Assembly: GCA_965601955.1 (NCBI GenBank)
Contig: OZ271855.1
Span: 2,418,001-2,482,000, forward strand
DNA length: 64,000 bases
DNA from: RHLJ01 sp965601955
GTDB lineage: Bacteria; Bacteroidota; Rhodothermia; Balneolales; Balneolaceae
Direction: 5' to 3'
The notes beneath the pieces were generated by a model that made no database searches, was not told the origin of the DNA, and worked only from the letters and a program-made list of their open reading frames with translations. Numbering within the stretch: position 1 is the stretch's first letter; every line of letters begins with the position of its first letter. Shown here piece after piece: positions 25,575-34,731 of the stretch. Made by a program: the position numbers and the translations under genes.

Positions 25575-26558
25575 TTAGGGGATTCTTACTTCTAATACTT
25601 TGGTATTTTTTGATGGTATAATGTTAACAAAATTCAGGACATTAGGAATTAGAATAGAATCTCCCAATTTGTACTCAATAGCTCCACCTTCAAATTCAAT
25701 TGCACCTTCACCCTCTATACACATAAGGATTACACAAGAATCAAAAGCTGAATACGCTCTTTCTGTTCTACTGGAGATAGAAAGCCGATTAGTAATGAAA
25801 TAGTCGCTCCTTCCTATTTCTACCTCTTCTGATGACGTCTCATATACCGTTTTGTACTCATCATAGAAGTTGTAATCTATGGCATCTACCGCTTCTTCAA
25901 CGTGCAGCTCCCTCCCTAATCCATTTGCATCCACACGATCGAAATCGTAAATCCTGTATGTGATATCAGAGGTTTGCTGGATTTCAGCAATTAATAATCC
26001 CTTCCCTATTGTGTGCACTCTTCCGGCAGGCAGAAAAAATACATCGTCATTAAAAACCTGTTCTCTATTGAGAATCTCGGTTAGGTTTCCTGCTTCAAAG
26101 ACTTCAAGATATTCATTCTTGCTTGTTTGTCTGTTGAAACCCGAAATAAGTGAAGCCCCTTCATCTGCCTGTACTACATACCACATCTCTGTTTTTCCAA
26201 AGGAGTTATGCCTCTCTTTAGCTAGCACATCATCGGGATGAACCTGAATGGATAAATCGTCATTCGCATCAATGAATTTTATAAGTAAAGGGAATTTTGA
26301 TCCAAATTGGTCATACACCTTTTCTCCAACAAGGTCTGCTTTATATTCATCAATTAGATCCACAAGAGATCGACCTTCTAACACTCCCTCAGAAACAATC
26401 GAAATATCTCCCTCTACTCCCGATATTTCCCAGCTTTCTCCACTGTTCTTTGAATTTCCAATAGGTTTGTCTAGCACGCTTCCGAGTTTTTCCCCGCCCC
26501 AGATTTTGTCTTTTAAAATGGGTTTGAACTTAAGTGGGTATAGGTATGTATTGCTCAT
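25575..26558 (-). CDS. manA: Mannose-6-phosphate isomerase, class I
   Basis: Zinc cupin isomerase of 327 residues interconverting fructose-6-P and mannose-6-P, a supply route for GDP-mannose. The N-terminus KPILKDKIWGGEKL, the zinc-site segment LSIQVHPDDVLA and KTEMWYVVQ are classical. LPAGRVHTIGKGLLIAEIQQ is the second metal and active-site stretch. The length matches short bacterial ManA. It is downstream of pta, separated by repeat R5. Confidence 0.93.
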   Translation of the reverse strand: MSNTYLYPLKFKPILKDKIWGGEKLGSVLDKPIGNSKNSGESWEISGVEGDISIVSEGVLEGRSLVDLIDEYKADLVGEKVYDQFGSKFPLLIKFIDANDDLSIQVHPDDVLAKERHNSFGKTEMWYVVQADEGASLISGFNRQTSKNEYLEVFEAGNLTEILNREQVFNDDVFFLPAGRVHTIGKGLLIAEIQQTSDITYRIYDFDRVDANGLGRELHVEEAVDAIDYNFYDEYKTVYETSSEEVEIGRSDYFITNRLSISSRTERAYSAFDSCVILMCIEGEGAIEFEGGAIEYKLGDSILIPNVLNFVNIIPSKNTKVLEVRIP

Positions 26559-26570
26559 TTTTCTTGTAAA

Positions 26571-26634
26571 GTCATTCTGATCCCGAAAGCTTTCGGGAGA
26601 AGAATCGTAGATCCTTCGCTTTAGCTCAGGATGA
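26571..26634. repeat. Palindromic intergenic repeat R5 (family II, reversed)
   Basis: On the minus strand it reads TTCATCCTGAGC, GCGAAGGATC, GATTCTTC and then a CCCGAAAGCTTTCGGG palindrome and CAGAATGAC. It lies between pta and manA. Confidence 0.75.
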
Positions 26635-26651
26635 ATAATTAATAGGTTATT

Positions 26652-27602
26652 TCAACTCATTAAAGCCGCGAGGCAGCTTGTGTTTACAATATCTTCCCAG
26701 GAACATCCCCTGGACAAATCCATCATAGGTTTGTTTAATCCCTGTATAAGCGGGCCTATTGCTGAAGCTCCAGCCAAACGTTCTGTTATTTTATAGGCGA
26801 TATTCCCTGCATCTAAATTGGGAAAGATAAATACATTGGCTTTCCCCGCTACCAATGAACCTGGTGCTTTCTTGGCTCCAATTTCCTCTAATAATGCAGC
26901 GTCAAATTGCAGCTCTCCATCAATGTTAATCCCTGATTGTTGTGCTTTGGCCAGTTCAAAAGCATCACTAACCAGAGATACCCTTTCATGATCAGCACTC
27001 CCTTTTGTTGAGAAAGAAAGCATGGCCACATTGGGTTCCTCACCAGTAACAGCTTTGTGACTATTTGCAGAGTCTATAGCAATAGATGCTAATTGTTCAC
27101 TGGTTGGATAGGGAACTACTGCACAATCTCCATACGAAAATATCCTCCCATCCTTTAAGGCCATTAGGAAGATGCTGGAAACAACCGTCGAACCAGGTTT
27201 TAAGCCAATAGTTTGTATTGCGGCTCTTAGCACATCCCCGGTAGTTGATATTGAGCCAGCTACACAACTATCGGCATCACCTTCAGCTACCATTGAGGCA
27301 CCAAAAAAAAGCGGGTTCTGTACTATCTCTAATGCTTGTTCATAAGAAACCCCTTTATGCTTTCTTTTTTCATAGAAAGCATTGGCATATGATTCCAGCT
27401 CTGCACTTTCTTTTGGTTCAATGAGCTTGTGCTCTAAAGAAGAAGGGACTGGTTCACCATTATCAATTAATACGATATCACATAACTCATTTTCTAAAAG
27501 AAAGGAAGCAGCTTCCTGAACCCTTAGATCAGAAGAACGTGGTAGAACAATTTTCTTTCTTTTTTGAGCTGCTTTTTGGCGTATATCCTGAACTATATCC
27601 AT
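26652..27602 (-). CDS. pta: Phosphate acetyltransferase
   Basis: The 316-residue PTA/PTB-domain enzyme interconverts acetyl-CoA and acetyl-phosphate. It has the short form without the DRTGG/CobQ-like N-terminal domains. Typical segments are QNPLFFGASMVAEGDADSC near 95, STTGDVLRAAIQTIGL, VAMLSFSTKGSADHERV, and the C-terminal NVFIFPNLDAGNIAYKIT with GPLIQGLNKPMMDLSRGCS. The ATG shares one base with the stop of the caspase-like gene, so translation is coupled. It works with ackA two genes upstream. Confidence 0.95.
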   Translation of the reverse strand: MDIVQDIRQKAAQKRKKIVLPRSSDLRVQEAASFLLENELCDIVLIDNGEPVPSSLEHKLIEPKESAELESYANAFYEKRKHKGVSYEQALEIVQNPLFFGASMVAEGDADSCVAGSISTTGDVLRAAIQTIGLKPGSTVVSSIFLMALKDGRIFSYGDCAVVPYPTSEQLASIAIDSANSHKAVTGEEPNVAMLSFSTKGSADHERVSLVSDAFELAKAQQSGINIDGELQFDAALLEEIGAKKAPGSLVAGKANVFIFPNLDAGNIAYKITERLAGASAIGPLIQGLNKPMMDLSRGCSWEDIVNTSCLAALMS

Positions 27603-29314
27603 TAGTCTATCAAACTTATATTTGAATCCCCAAAGTAAATGATTTGCTGAGGCTGATCGTGAAGCCTGCGAGAAGTATAATCCACATTTCTTTGCAGATG
27701 GTTAATAATGCCAAACATATTACTTTGACCGATCTTTAAAGCATCAGCTATATAATAAGTAAATATGCTATGCCTCTTTTGGTCTCCATTAGCTATTGAG
27801 TAATCTCTTGATCGTTGTGTTTCAGTTGCACTAAAAACAATGGACGAACTTGGATTATTCTGCAATATAGATTCTCCAAAAAACTCGATCGATCCTGGCT
27901 CCTCTTGTGCTACAAAATCAAGATCCGCAAGTACCACTAATTCTTCCACATTTAATGTACTTATGCTGTTCAATAAGCTGTTTAGTACAAAACTATCATT
28001 AGATCCTGAAGTTGATAAAAAACGAATCCTTTCATCTTCATCGGAACGCACATAGCCTGAAAGATATACGATAAGTTGCTTCTGTGGCCGCCTGAAACGT
28101 GATGCAAGCCTGGTATAAGCCAGGGTAAGCTGTTGCTGCGTTTCTATATCGTATGCCCTTACTACATTAGAAAAAGGAATACCCAAAGAGGTTTGAAAAT
28201 ACTCTTCCATCAAACGCGCATCACGGCTAGCATAAGGACGCTCCGAGTAATTGCCTTTGTACTCCCCGTTAACCAGCATAAATACAAGTGTGCTATCATT
28301 ACTCTCTCTAAGGATTGGAATCCCGGTTTCAACATCTACATTTCCAAATGGAATATTAGGAATAGCAAAAATGGAGAGTTGAGAAGCAAATTCAGAAGGG
28401 CGCCAAATTGGATATGCATCTGTTTTTGATATCCAGGTCTCAGAAATACCATATAACACCTTATACCAGCTACTATCTTCGGAAACCATCCTCATTTGGC
28501 TACCAAAAGCTAAGTCGGTTAGAATATTTCTTTCTTCGTAAGCAGGCTCATCTCTTAAGGCTGTAACCTGTGATGAAACCACTACAAAGCTATCAAAGAC
28601 ATTCTTTAATGGGATAATTTCGGTGTAGGTTTCTCCATTGAAATAAACCTCCAGCTCAATAGCATCACTGCTATCGTGCTCAAATTCCTCCGGATTCAAA
28701 TCTTCCATTAAATTGATACTATAGGTCGAAGCGTTAGGCTTAATTTCTTTGTCCCCTACTATAATCTCATTTCGATAAAATATTGAGTACGTTGCCTTTA
28801 AATTGGATTCAGGAAGCGCTGTAACCATCTCTGTTTCCGAGGTACTGCCCGTTTTCCTTAACAAGCGTGTCTCTCCTGTGGGAGTAGGTTCTCCGACTGG
28901 TTTCATGTTCAGGATGGACCCTAATGCTATGACTCCTGCAGCTCCATAAAGTACGTTCTCGACCACATTACTATCATCTGGATCATCACTTGCTACTTGA
29001 GTAGCTACTCCTACTGCTAACCCTGAACCTAGTAAACCTAGAAGTACAGATCTAAATGTTGGACGATATCTCTGAATATATCGATCAGTTCTTACTCTTA
29101 ACGAATATTCAAAAGTATTTTCAGCCTTAAGTTGAAAGCTTACAATAGGGGATTGTGGAGAAGTAATACCGCTACGCTCTAAAAATTTCCTGGAGCTTAA
29201 CAGTTCAAAATCGTTTCTATCAATCTCATTTTGGTTTTCCACAACCCATTTCGAGCTTGAACATGCTGTTGTAACACATAAAAAAAGTATCGCTACTAAT
29301 CGAAGCATTTTCAT
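27602..29314 (-). CDS. Caspase-like (peptidase C14) lipoprotein lacking the catalytic dyad
   Basis: The 570-residue lipoprotein has lipobox TTACSSS (Cys near 18). Residues 88-136 are hydrophobic, possibly a hairpin. An SH3-like domain lies at about 248-304 (VTALRDEPAYEERN to ISKTDAYPIW). Residues 343-560 follow the caspase-like pattern: FMLVNGEYKG, PYASRDARLMEEYFQTSLG, then QLIVYLSGYV where YSGHG is expected, VVLADLDFVAQ where D-x-C-x-S-G is expected, and SATETQRSRDYS with SIFTYYIADAL. The catalytic His is Tyr421 and the Cys position is Asp466, so it is probably inactive. It sits between ackA and pta with a one-base overlap to pta. The role is unknown, possibly a binding or scaffold protein. 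Confidence 0.7.
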   Translation of the reverse strand: MKMLRLVAILFLCVTTACSSSKWVVENQNEIDRNDFELLSSRKFLERSGITSPQSPIVSFQLKAENTFEYSLRVRTDRYIQRYRPTFRSVLLGLLGSGLAVGVATQVASDDPDDSNVVENVLYGAAGVIALGSILNMKPVGEPTPTGETRLLRKTGSTSETEMVTALPESNLKATYSIFYRNEIIVGDKEIKPNASTYSINLMEDLNPEEFEHDSSDAIELEVYFNGETYTEIIPLKNVFDSFVVVSSQVTALRDEPAYEERNILTDLAFGSQMRMVSEDSSWYKVLYGISETWISKTDAYPIWRPSEFASQLSIFAIPNIPFGNVDVETGIPILRESNDSTLVFMLVNGEYKGNYSERPYASRDARLMEEYFQTSLGIPFSNVVRAYDIETQQQLTLAYTRLASRFRRPQKQLIVYLSGYVRSDEDERIRFLSTSGSNDSFVLNSLLNSISTLNVEELVVLADLDFVAQEEPGSIEFFGESILQNNPSSSIVFSATETQRSRDYSIANGDQKRHSIFTYYIADALKIGQSNMFGIINHLQRNVDYTSRRLHDQPQQIIYFGDSNISLID

Positions 29315-29322
29315 AAACCGTA

Positions 29323-30540
29323 TTAAGCCCAGGGGGTTTGTTTGGCAGCTATTGCAATTTTAGCGGCATCAATAGCAATCACCAGTTCTTCATTAGTTGG
29401 GATAACGTATACGTCTACATTAGATTCTTCGGCATTTACTTTTTTATTCTCCGGAACTGAGTCATTAAGGCTTTCATCCATCTGTATTCCCAGTCCACTC
29501 ATTTCAGAAAGAATCTGAGATCTAATCTGAGGTGAGTTTTCTCCTATCCCGCCTGTAAAGATAATGGCGTCTACTCCATTTAAAGCTCCAATGTAGGAAG
29601 AGATATACTTCTTCACCCGGTAACAAAAAACATCGATCGCTTCTTTACATCTTCGGTCTCCGTTTTCTGCTTCGGCTATTAAGTCGCGCATATCCGCTGC
29701 ATAACCACTCAACCCAAGCAGGCCACTGTGTTTGTTTAATAGTGCATGAACATTAGCAAGAGATAATTCTTCTTTCTCTATGAGATAGAATAAGATAGAA
29801 GGATCAAGATCGCCACTCCTTGTTCCCATCACAAGCCCTTCTAATGGTGAAAACCCCATACTTGTATCATAAGAATGGCCGTCTTTAATAGCAGTAATTG
29901 ACCCCCCATTCCCCAAATGACAGGTAATAATTTTGGAACCCTTCTTTTCTTTTCCACTCAATTTGAAATACTGTCGGCTTACGTAATAATGAGAGGTTCC
30001 ATGAAAACCATATCTACGAATCTTATACCTTCTATATAATCTATTTGGAATCGCATATAAATAGGCATGAGATGGAATGGAGTGATGGAAAGCGGTATCA
30101 AATACAGCAACATGAGGAACTTTTGGTAAATGCTGCTTAGCCGCTCTTATCCCTTGTAAGTTCGGAGGGTTATGAAGTGGAGCAATGTCGTACGCTTGCT
30201 CTATAGCATCTTCCACATCTTCGTCAATAAGAACAGAATCCTTAAACGTTTCCCCACCATGTGCCACCCGATGCCCAACTGCCTCAATCTCATCTAAGGA
30301 GTGGAGATAATCGTTATCCGCTTCTATTAGGGATTCCATGATTACTTTAAGAGCAACGGCATGGTTGTCAATAGCCATTGACTTCTTAACTGGCTTTTCC
30401 CCTTTAAATTCTTGCTTAATAATGGAAGTAACAGCTCCTATTCTTTCCACTAAGCCTTTGCAAAGAGTATCTCTGTTATCTGTGTTAATAAGTTGATACT
30501 TAATGGATGAGCTACCGCAGTTAATGACCAGGATCTTCAT
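29323..30540 (-). CDS. ackA: Acetate kinase
   Basis: The 405-residue ASKHA-fold kinase makes ATP from acetyl-phosphate. ILVINCGSSSIKYQL opens the protein (residues 3-17), and AVGHRVAHGGETF, FHGTSHYYVSRQY, THLG-equivalent ITCHLGNGGSITAIKDGHSY, MGTRSGDLDPSI and the GGIGENSPQIRSQIL region follow. The length is typical. It is part of the run nudix-barrel-ackA-pseudocaspase-pta; the barrel gene stop is 2 bases upstream of the ATG. Confidence 0.96.
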   Translation of the reverse strand: MKILVINCGSSSIKYQLINTDNRDTLCKGLVERIGAVTSIIKQEFKGEKPVKKSMAIDNHAVALKVIMESLIEADNDYLHSLDEIEAVGHRVAHGGETFKDSVLIDEDVEDAIEQAYDIAPLHNPPNLQGIRAAKQHLPKVPHVAVFDTAFHHSIPSHAYLYAIPNRLYRRYKIRRYGFHGTSHYYVSRQYFKLSGKEKKGSKIITCHLGNGGSITAIKDGHSYDTSMGFSPLEGLVMGTRSGDLDPSILFYLIEKEELSLANVHALLNKHSGLLGLSGYAADMRDLIAEAENGDRRCKEAIDVFCYRVKKYISSYIGALNGVDAIIFTGGIGENSPQIRSQILSEMSGLGIQMDESLNDSVPENKKVNAEESNVDVYVIPTNEELVIAIDAAKIAIAAKQTPWA

Positions 30541-30542
30541 AG

Positions 30543-31766
30543 CTAAAAAGTAAATATGGCTCCTACACCAATTAATTGACGAAACGAAAAATTTGAATCT
30601 TCCATGTCTACCTGAGACAACCAGAAGGGAATTTCATACCTGATAAAAATACCACGATCTTTGCCTAAATAATCAGGAATATTTACAGAAAGTTGCAGTC
30701 CAAGCCCGGCATCAGCCAGTACATCAGAAGCAGGATTAGTAGCTGAGCTAGCGACCCCTCCTTTACCAATATCGAAGAAGGTGTAAGACCTCAATTCTGA
30801 GATATCACCAATGTATGGCACCTTAGAAAGAGCCTTGCCTAGTGGGTTTGGGAATTCTAGCTCTATATTTCCGGCTATTATGGAAGTAAAAGAAGGAGAA
30901 TTTCCTGCTACTAGTGCGTCAATATCTCTATTTACATAGCCCCTTAGATTTGCCCCACCTCCCACATGAAAACTCCCGGCTTGTAGCCAGGGCTGGGGAA
31001 TAGTCCCTTTTGCTCTTGAAATGCCATTATTTAACCATGAATAAGGAGAATCCATGCTTGTAATGAAACGATATTCAGGTGTTAGATCATCACTTCCAAT
31101 TCCTGAGAATACCCTCAAACGCAAACCAAAGCTGTTGTTCAATTCAATTTTTTGCCTGAGTTCTATGGTACCTACCGAAAATGCCCCGGATTCTGAGTTA
31201 ACATTTTGCTTAACATCTATTACACCTTCAAAACGGTTCCTCTCCCCTTCACTGCTCAGTAAAAAATTTATTCCTACCAGTGATGTCCACTTATTCTGCC
31301 AGAGCTGGTTAAAGGGCCTGTATTCTCCTTCAAACATTTTATCCTGAGAGAAATAAATGACCAGTTCTTTATAATCAAGCTCATTAAAACCAGGTTGCCA
31401 ACGCTTATTGAATTGTAAACGATGCTGAGAATATCCTGTTCGAACACTGGAAATGAGCTGGATACTTCCTTCACTTCCAATATCAGTAATTGCCTGAATT
31501 GGCTCAGTTAATGACATATAGTAGGATACGGGAAGATCAGGAAGCCAGGTGCTTACCCAAATACCGGCATCTAACCGATGAGGTCCGTCTTTAAAGGAAC
31601 CCTCAACCTCGCCAAATGTCCTTAACCCAAGCCGTATCCCATCTGTATCGTTGTACCAGATATCCGGAGCCAATGAAAATTTATAAGGACCATCCTGCGC
31701 ATTAGCCGAAGGGCTAATCAACACCATAAAGAGAAGTAAAACCGGGATTAAACGGAAATATGCCAC
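30543..31766 (-). CDS. Outer-membrane beta-barrel (Omp85/D15 surface-antigen type) without POTRA domains
   Basis: The 407-residue protein has a signal peptide ending SANAQD (about 24). Alternating aromatic-ended strands follow, and the Omp85 lid-lock motif region is HVGGGANLRGYVNRDIDAL (GG..xRG, near 275). The C-terminus ends in a beta-signal-like VGAIFTF. There is no POTRA repeat, so it is a bare 16-strand barrel, as found as C-terminal domains of some peptidases or patatins. Its start overlaps the Nudix gene by 19 bases. The secretion partner is unknown. Confidence 0.78.
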   Translation of the reverse strand: MAYFRLIPVLLLFMVLISPSANAQDGPYKFSLAPDIWYNDTDGIRLGLRTFGEVEGSFKDGPHRLDAGIWVSTWLPDLPVSYYMSLTEPIQAITDIGSEGSIQLISSVRTGYSQHRLQFNKRWQPGFNELDYKELVIYFSQDKMFEGEYRPFNQLWQNKWTSLVGINFLLSSEGERNRFEGVIDVKQNVNSESGAFSVGTIELRQKIELNNSFGLRLRVFSGIGSDDLTPEYRFITSMDSPYSWLNNGISRAKGTIPQPWLQAGSFHVGGGANLRGYVNRDIDALVAGNSPSFTSIIAGNIELEFPNPLGKALSKVPYIGDISELRSYTFFDIGKGGVASSATNPASDVLADAGLGLQLSVNIPDYLGKDRGIFIRYEIPFWLSQVDMEDSNFSFRQLIGVGAIFTF

Positions 31767-32197
31767 TCTGGTAAAATTTGATCGTTCACTACTAACTGAT
31801 GTACAAGTTTGATCAATCTCTTTTGTTCTGGCCAGTGAATATATTCATCAACCTCATCCGAAGTTACCCATTTATAGTGCGAATGTTCCTGATCAAGAAC
31901 CGGAGTTACTTCTGCAGATAATTCAGCACCAAAAGCCGGGATATGATGTATTTGATCGGAACTGGCTTCATAGAAAGAGTTCATTGAAGGGATAGTCCAA
32001 AATAGAGCTGGACTTAAGGAAGTTTCTTCACTGAATTCACGAAGAGCTGCTTCCCAATACGCTTCTCCTTCTTTTACTTTTCCACCTATCATTCGCCATT
32101 GATGCGCATATATCTTTTTTGAAGAACGAAGGAAAAGTAAAAACTCAGGAGTTCCTTCATGTATTCGATAAGGATAGACATCAATCAGCTTTTTCAT
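31748..32197 (-). CDS. Nudix hydrolase (dATP pyrophosphohydrolase-like)
   Basis: The 149-residue Nudix protein has a complete Nudix box GKVKEGEAYWEAALREFSEE followed by TSL (about 38-60). The N-terminus (IDVYPYRIHEGTPEFLLFLRS) and QWRMIGGK resemble NudB-type dATP or dihydroneopterin-triphosphate hydrolases. The substrate is not determinable. It lies 10 bases after greA. Confidence 0.85.
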   Translation of the reverse strand: MKKLIDVYPYRIHEGTPEFLLFLRSSKKIYAHQWRMIGGKVKEGEAYWEAALREFSEETSLSPALFWTIPSMNSFYEASSDQIHHIPAFGAELSAEVTPVLDQEHSHYKWVTSDEVDEYIHWPEQKRLIKLVHQLVVNDQILPEWHISV

Positions 32198-32207
32198 AAA
32201 GCGGGTG

Positions 32208-32681
32208 TTAGATCTCTATTTTCTTGATCTCTAATTCAAGTTTTCCGGCTGGAACCTGGATTTCAGCTACATCCCCTACTTTCTTGCCTAACAGGCCTTT
32301 ACCAATAGGCGAATCTACAGAAATCTTTCCTTTTGCAAAGTCGGCTTCGTTAGCTGATACTAAAGTGTACGCCATCTCTTTATTCATCTTTTTATTTAAG
32401 ATGGTCACCTTAGTAAGAACTCGTACCTGGCTTAGGTCAAGATCCTTAGCGTCAAGGATTCGGGCATTTGCAAGTATATCTTCTAATTGGGTAATCCGAG
32501 TTTCCATATGGCCTTGCGCCTCTTTGGCTGCATCGTATTCTGCATTTTCACTAAGGTCCCCTTTTGCCCGGGCTTCAGCGATATCATCAGCTATTTCTCT
32601 TCGGCCTCTGGTTTTCAGGTCTTTTAATTCTGCATCCAGCTTGTCATAGCCTTCCTGTGATAAATATTGGATGTTGCTCAT
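32208..32681 (-). CDS. greA: Transcription elongation factor GreA
   Basis: This 157-residue factor rescues backtracked RNA polymerase by stimulating transcript cleavage. It has the N-terminal coiled coil (LSQEGYDKLDAELKDLKT, with the tip acidic residues in ARAKGDLSENAEYDAAKE) and a C-terminal FKBP-like domain (TLVSANEADFAKGKISVDSP, GLLGKKVGDVAEIQVPAGK). It is the first gene of the long minus-strand run down to 24926. Confidence 0.96.
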   Translation of the reverse strand: MSNIQYLSQEGYDKLDAELKDLKTRGRREIADDIAEARAKGDLSENAEYDAAKEAQGHMETRITQLEDILANARILDAKDLDLSQVRVLTKVTILNKKMNKEMAYTLVSANEADFAKGKISVDSPIGKGLLGKKVGDVAEIQVPAGKLELEIKKIEI

Positions 32682-32705
32682 TTCATTTCAATTTCTTCCG
32701 TTTCA

Positions 32706-32742
32706 AAAATAAAAAAAGCATTCCGCCGAGCAGAGTGCTTTT
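32706..32742 (-). terminator. Rho-independent terminator after the MFS gene
   Basis: On the minus strand AAAAGCACTC pairs with GAATGCTTTT (one G-T wobble) around a 9-base loop, followed by a T-rich tail (TTTTTTTATTTTT). It closes the MFS transcript and lies just before greA. Confidence 0.85.
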
Positions 32743-32791
32743 AACAGCTTAAAAATACAGCTATCGGGAATGTTTTTCTACTTTTAAATAG

Positions 32792-34018
32792 CTAGGCTAT
32801 TTCCCTTTGATTTCTCCTAAAAATATAGATCGCAACTATCAATGCAAGGAATGTTAACATAGCTCCTGCAACAAAGGCTGCACCTGGCAAATCGATTGGG
32901 GCACTGTCACTTGTGAAGTAACCAAACAGCCCGGTCATCAATGGCGGGCCTATAATAGCAGTAAAGCTAATCAAACTGGTTAACGCTCCCTGTACCTCTC
33001 CCTGCTGATTATCTTCTACTTCGTTAGCAATAATACCTTGTAAAGCCGGGCCTGCAAATCCTCCTAGTGCGAATGGAAAAATAAGAGCTAAAAGCACCGT
33101 GCCTGAAGGAGAAAAAGCGAATGCTAAAAAACCCAGAGTTGAAAACATCAAACCAACATAGACAGAATTGACCTCCCCTATTTTAGGAATTACAATCCTG
33201 GTTAAACCACCCTGAACGATCGCAACGGAAATACCTACTATACCTAATGAGAAGCCGACCATCGCCTCATCCCAACCAAATTTATCCATTGTGAAATAAG
33301 TCCATGTGCTTTGTGTAGCATGATGAGACATATAAAGAAGGAAGAATACCCCAACCAATCCTGAGATAGCTGGGAACTTCCTGATCTGTTGTAATGACCC
33401 TAGTGGATTAGCTCTTTTCCATTCAAAAGGACGCCTTTTCTCTTTTGGCAGTGATTCGGGCAGTATGAAATACCCATATAAACAGTTTAAAAAAGCCAAT
33501 CCTGCTGCTGCAAAAAATGGAATCCGAGATCCTAGTTCGCCTAACAGACCTCCTATTACTGGTCCAATAATAAAACCTAATCCGAATGCTGCTCCTATTA
33601 ACCCAAAGTTTTGAGCCCTTTTCTCGGGCGAAGAAATATCGGCTATATAGGCATTTGCCGTTGTTATACTAGCTCCCGTAATACCCGCTACTATTCTTGC
33701 CCCGAATAGCCAGTAAATTGTGGGTGCGAAACCGGTAATAACGTAATCGATACCAAAGCCGGCGAGGGAAAGCAAGAGAACAGGACGCCTGCCAAAGCGG
33801 TCACTTAATGCCCCAATAATAGGGGCACAAGCAAATTGCATAAAGGCATAGCAAAACATTAGCCATCCTCCATACAGTGCAGCTTTACTTAGCCCTTCTC
33901 CTGTTAATTCCATTATTAGTTGAGGAATAACAGGTATAATGATTCCCAGCCCCGTTACATCAATGAGTACAGTAACAAAAATAAAAGTAAGTGCAGCTTT
34001 TCTGGGTTCTTTCTTCAT
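32792..34018 (-). CDS. MFS exporter of the TetA(A)-like DHA1 type
   Basis: The 408-residue transporter has 12 predicted membrane helices. The signature motif A is GALSDRFGRRPVLLLSLAG (about 69-87), with ASITTANAYIADISSPEKRA and a second-half counterpart. The closest family by pattern is the TCR/Tet class of drug-proton antiporters, but environmental members usually have unknown substrates, so this is not evidence of tetracycline resistance. It is a single gene, divergent from the SpoU gene. Confidence 0.82.
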   Translation of the reverse strand: MKKEPRKAALTFIFVTVLIDVTGLGIIIPVIPQLIMELTGEGLSKAALYGGWLMFCYAFMQFACAPIIGALSDRFGRRPVLLLSLAGFGIDYVITGFAPTIYWLFGARIVAGITGASITTANAYIADISSPEKRAQNFGLIGAAFGLGFIIGPVIGGLLGELGSRIPFFAAAGLAFLNCLYGYFILPESLPKEKRRPFEWKRANPLGSLQQIRKFPAISGLVGVFFLLYMSHHATQSTWTYFTMDKFGWDEAMVGFSLGIVGISVAIVQGGLTRIVIPKIGEVNSVYVGLMFSTLGFLAFAFSPSGTVLLALIFPFALGGFAGPALQGIIANEVEDNQQGEVQGALTSLISFTAIIGPPLMTGLFGYFTSDSAPIDLPGAAFVAGAMLTFLALIVAIYIFRRNQREIA

Positions 34019-34115
34019 AGAAACAGAGCGAGCGCAAGTATAGGCGTATTTACAACTGATTGAAACAGGTTATTTATGCTCAAGTGGTATTACTTAGAAT
34101 CACTATCTTTGCCGC

Positions 34116-34652
34116 ATGGCTAAAAAGCTTTCTACCCAACAAATACTAGAAGAAAACCTGTCTCATCAAGCTCCGGCTAAACTGAAAAAGATTAAGGTGG
34201 TGCTGCATAACATCCGAAGCCTTCACAATGTTGGCTCCCTATTTCGTTCTTGCGATGCTTTTGGGGTATCTGAACTCATCCTTTCAGGGTACACTCCCCA
34301 CCCGCCCAGGCCAGAGATTTCAAAAACCGCTATTGGAGCAGAAGAATTTGTGAAGTGGTCCTCCTGGAATAATTTCAGCGAGATATATGACTCCTTAAAA
34401 AAAGATGACTACACGTTTATAGGCCTTGAGCAAACCGATAATAGCACTGCTCTACCCGAATTCGATCCCTCAGGCTTTAGCAATCTTTGTTTGGTAATGG
34501 GTAATGAAGTGACTGGTATTGATGATGATGTACTTCCACTCATAGATCATTTTGTCTCTATCCCTCAATTTGGAAACAAGCATTCTTTGAATGTATCGGT
34601 GGCTGGAGGGGTATTACTTTATTCCTTTCTTGAAAAGCTTTGGAGTGATTAA
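34116..34652 (+). CDS. SpoU/TrmH-family RNA 2'-O-methyltransferase
   Basis: The 178-residue SPOUT knot enzyme has the three motifs present: motif 1 NVGSLFRSCDAFGVSELILSG (outline), motif 2 LVMGNEVTGIDDDVL, and motif 3 IPQFGNKHSLNVSVAGGVLL. It is short, with only a small N-terminal extension, so it resembles TrmH/TrmL-like minimal proteins. Its RNA target cannot be read from sequence. The ATG follows a 97-base divergent promoter region. Confidence 0.88.
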   Translation: MAKKLSTQQILEENLSHQAPAKLKKIKVVLHNIRSLHNVGSLFRSCDAFGVSELILSGYTPHPPRPEISKTAIGAEEFVKWSSWNNFSEIYDSLKKDDYTFIGLEQTDNSTALPEFDPSGFSNLCLVMGNEVTGIDDDVLPLIDHFVSIPQFGNKHSLNVSVAGGVLLYSFLEKLWSD

Positions 34653-34731
34653 CAAAGTTTCTATTTAGAAAAAACACTTGTCTAATCCTTTAAACCACTT
34701 ATTTTAGCGCGTCACTAATAAATCTATACCA

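Noticed and set aside
32224..32649. 141-codon plus-strand frame
   Set aside because: It lies wholly antisense to greA, whose full-length family match is clear, so it is a shadow frame.
32704..32711. Bacteroidota -7 promoter match TATTTTTG before greA
   Set aside because: It falls in the U-tract of the MFS terminator and has no -33 element, so it is likely chance.
32792..34018. Tetracycline resistance gene
   Set aside because: Only the DHA1/TetA-like family pattern is visible; the lineage and the lack of a TetR neighbour make a resistance call unjustified.
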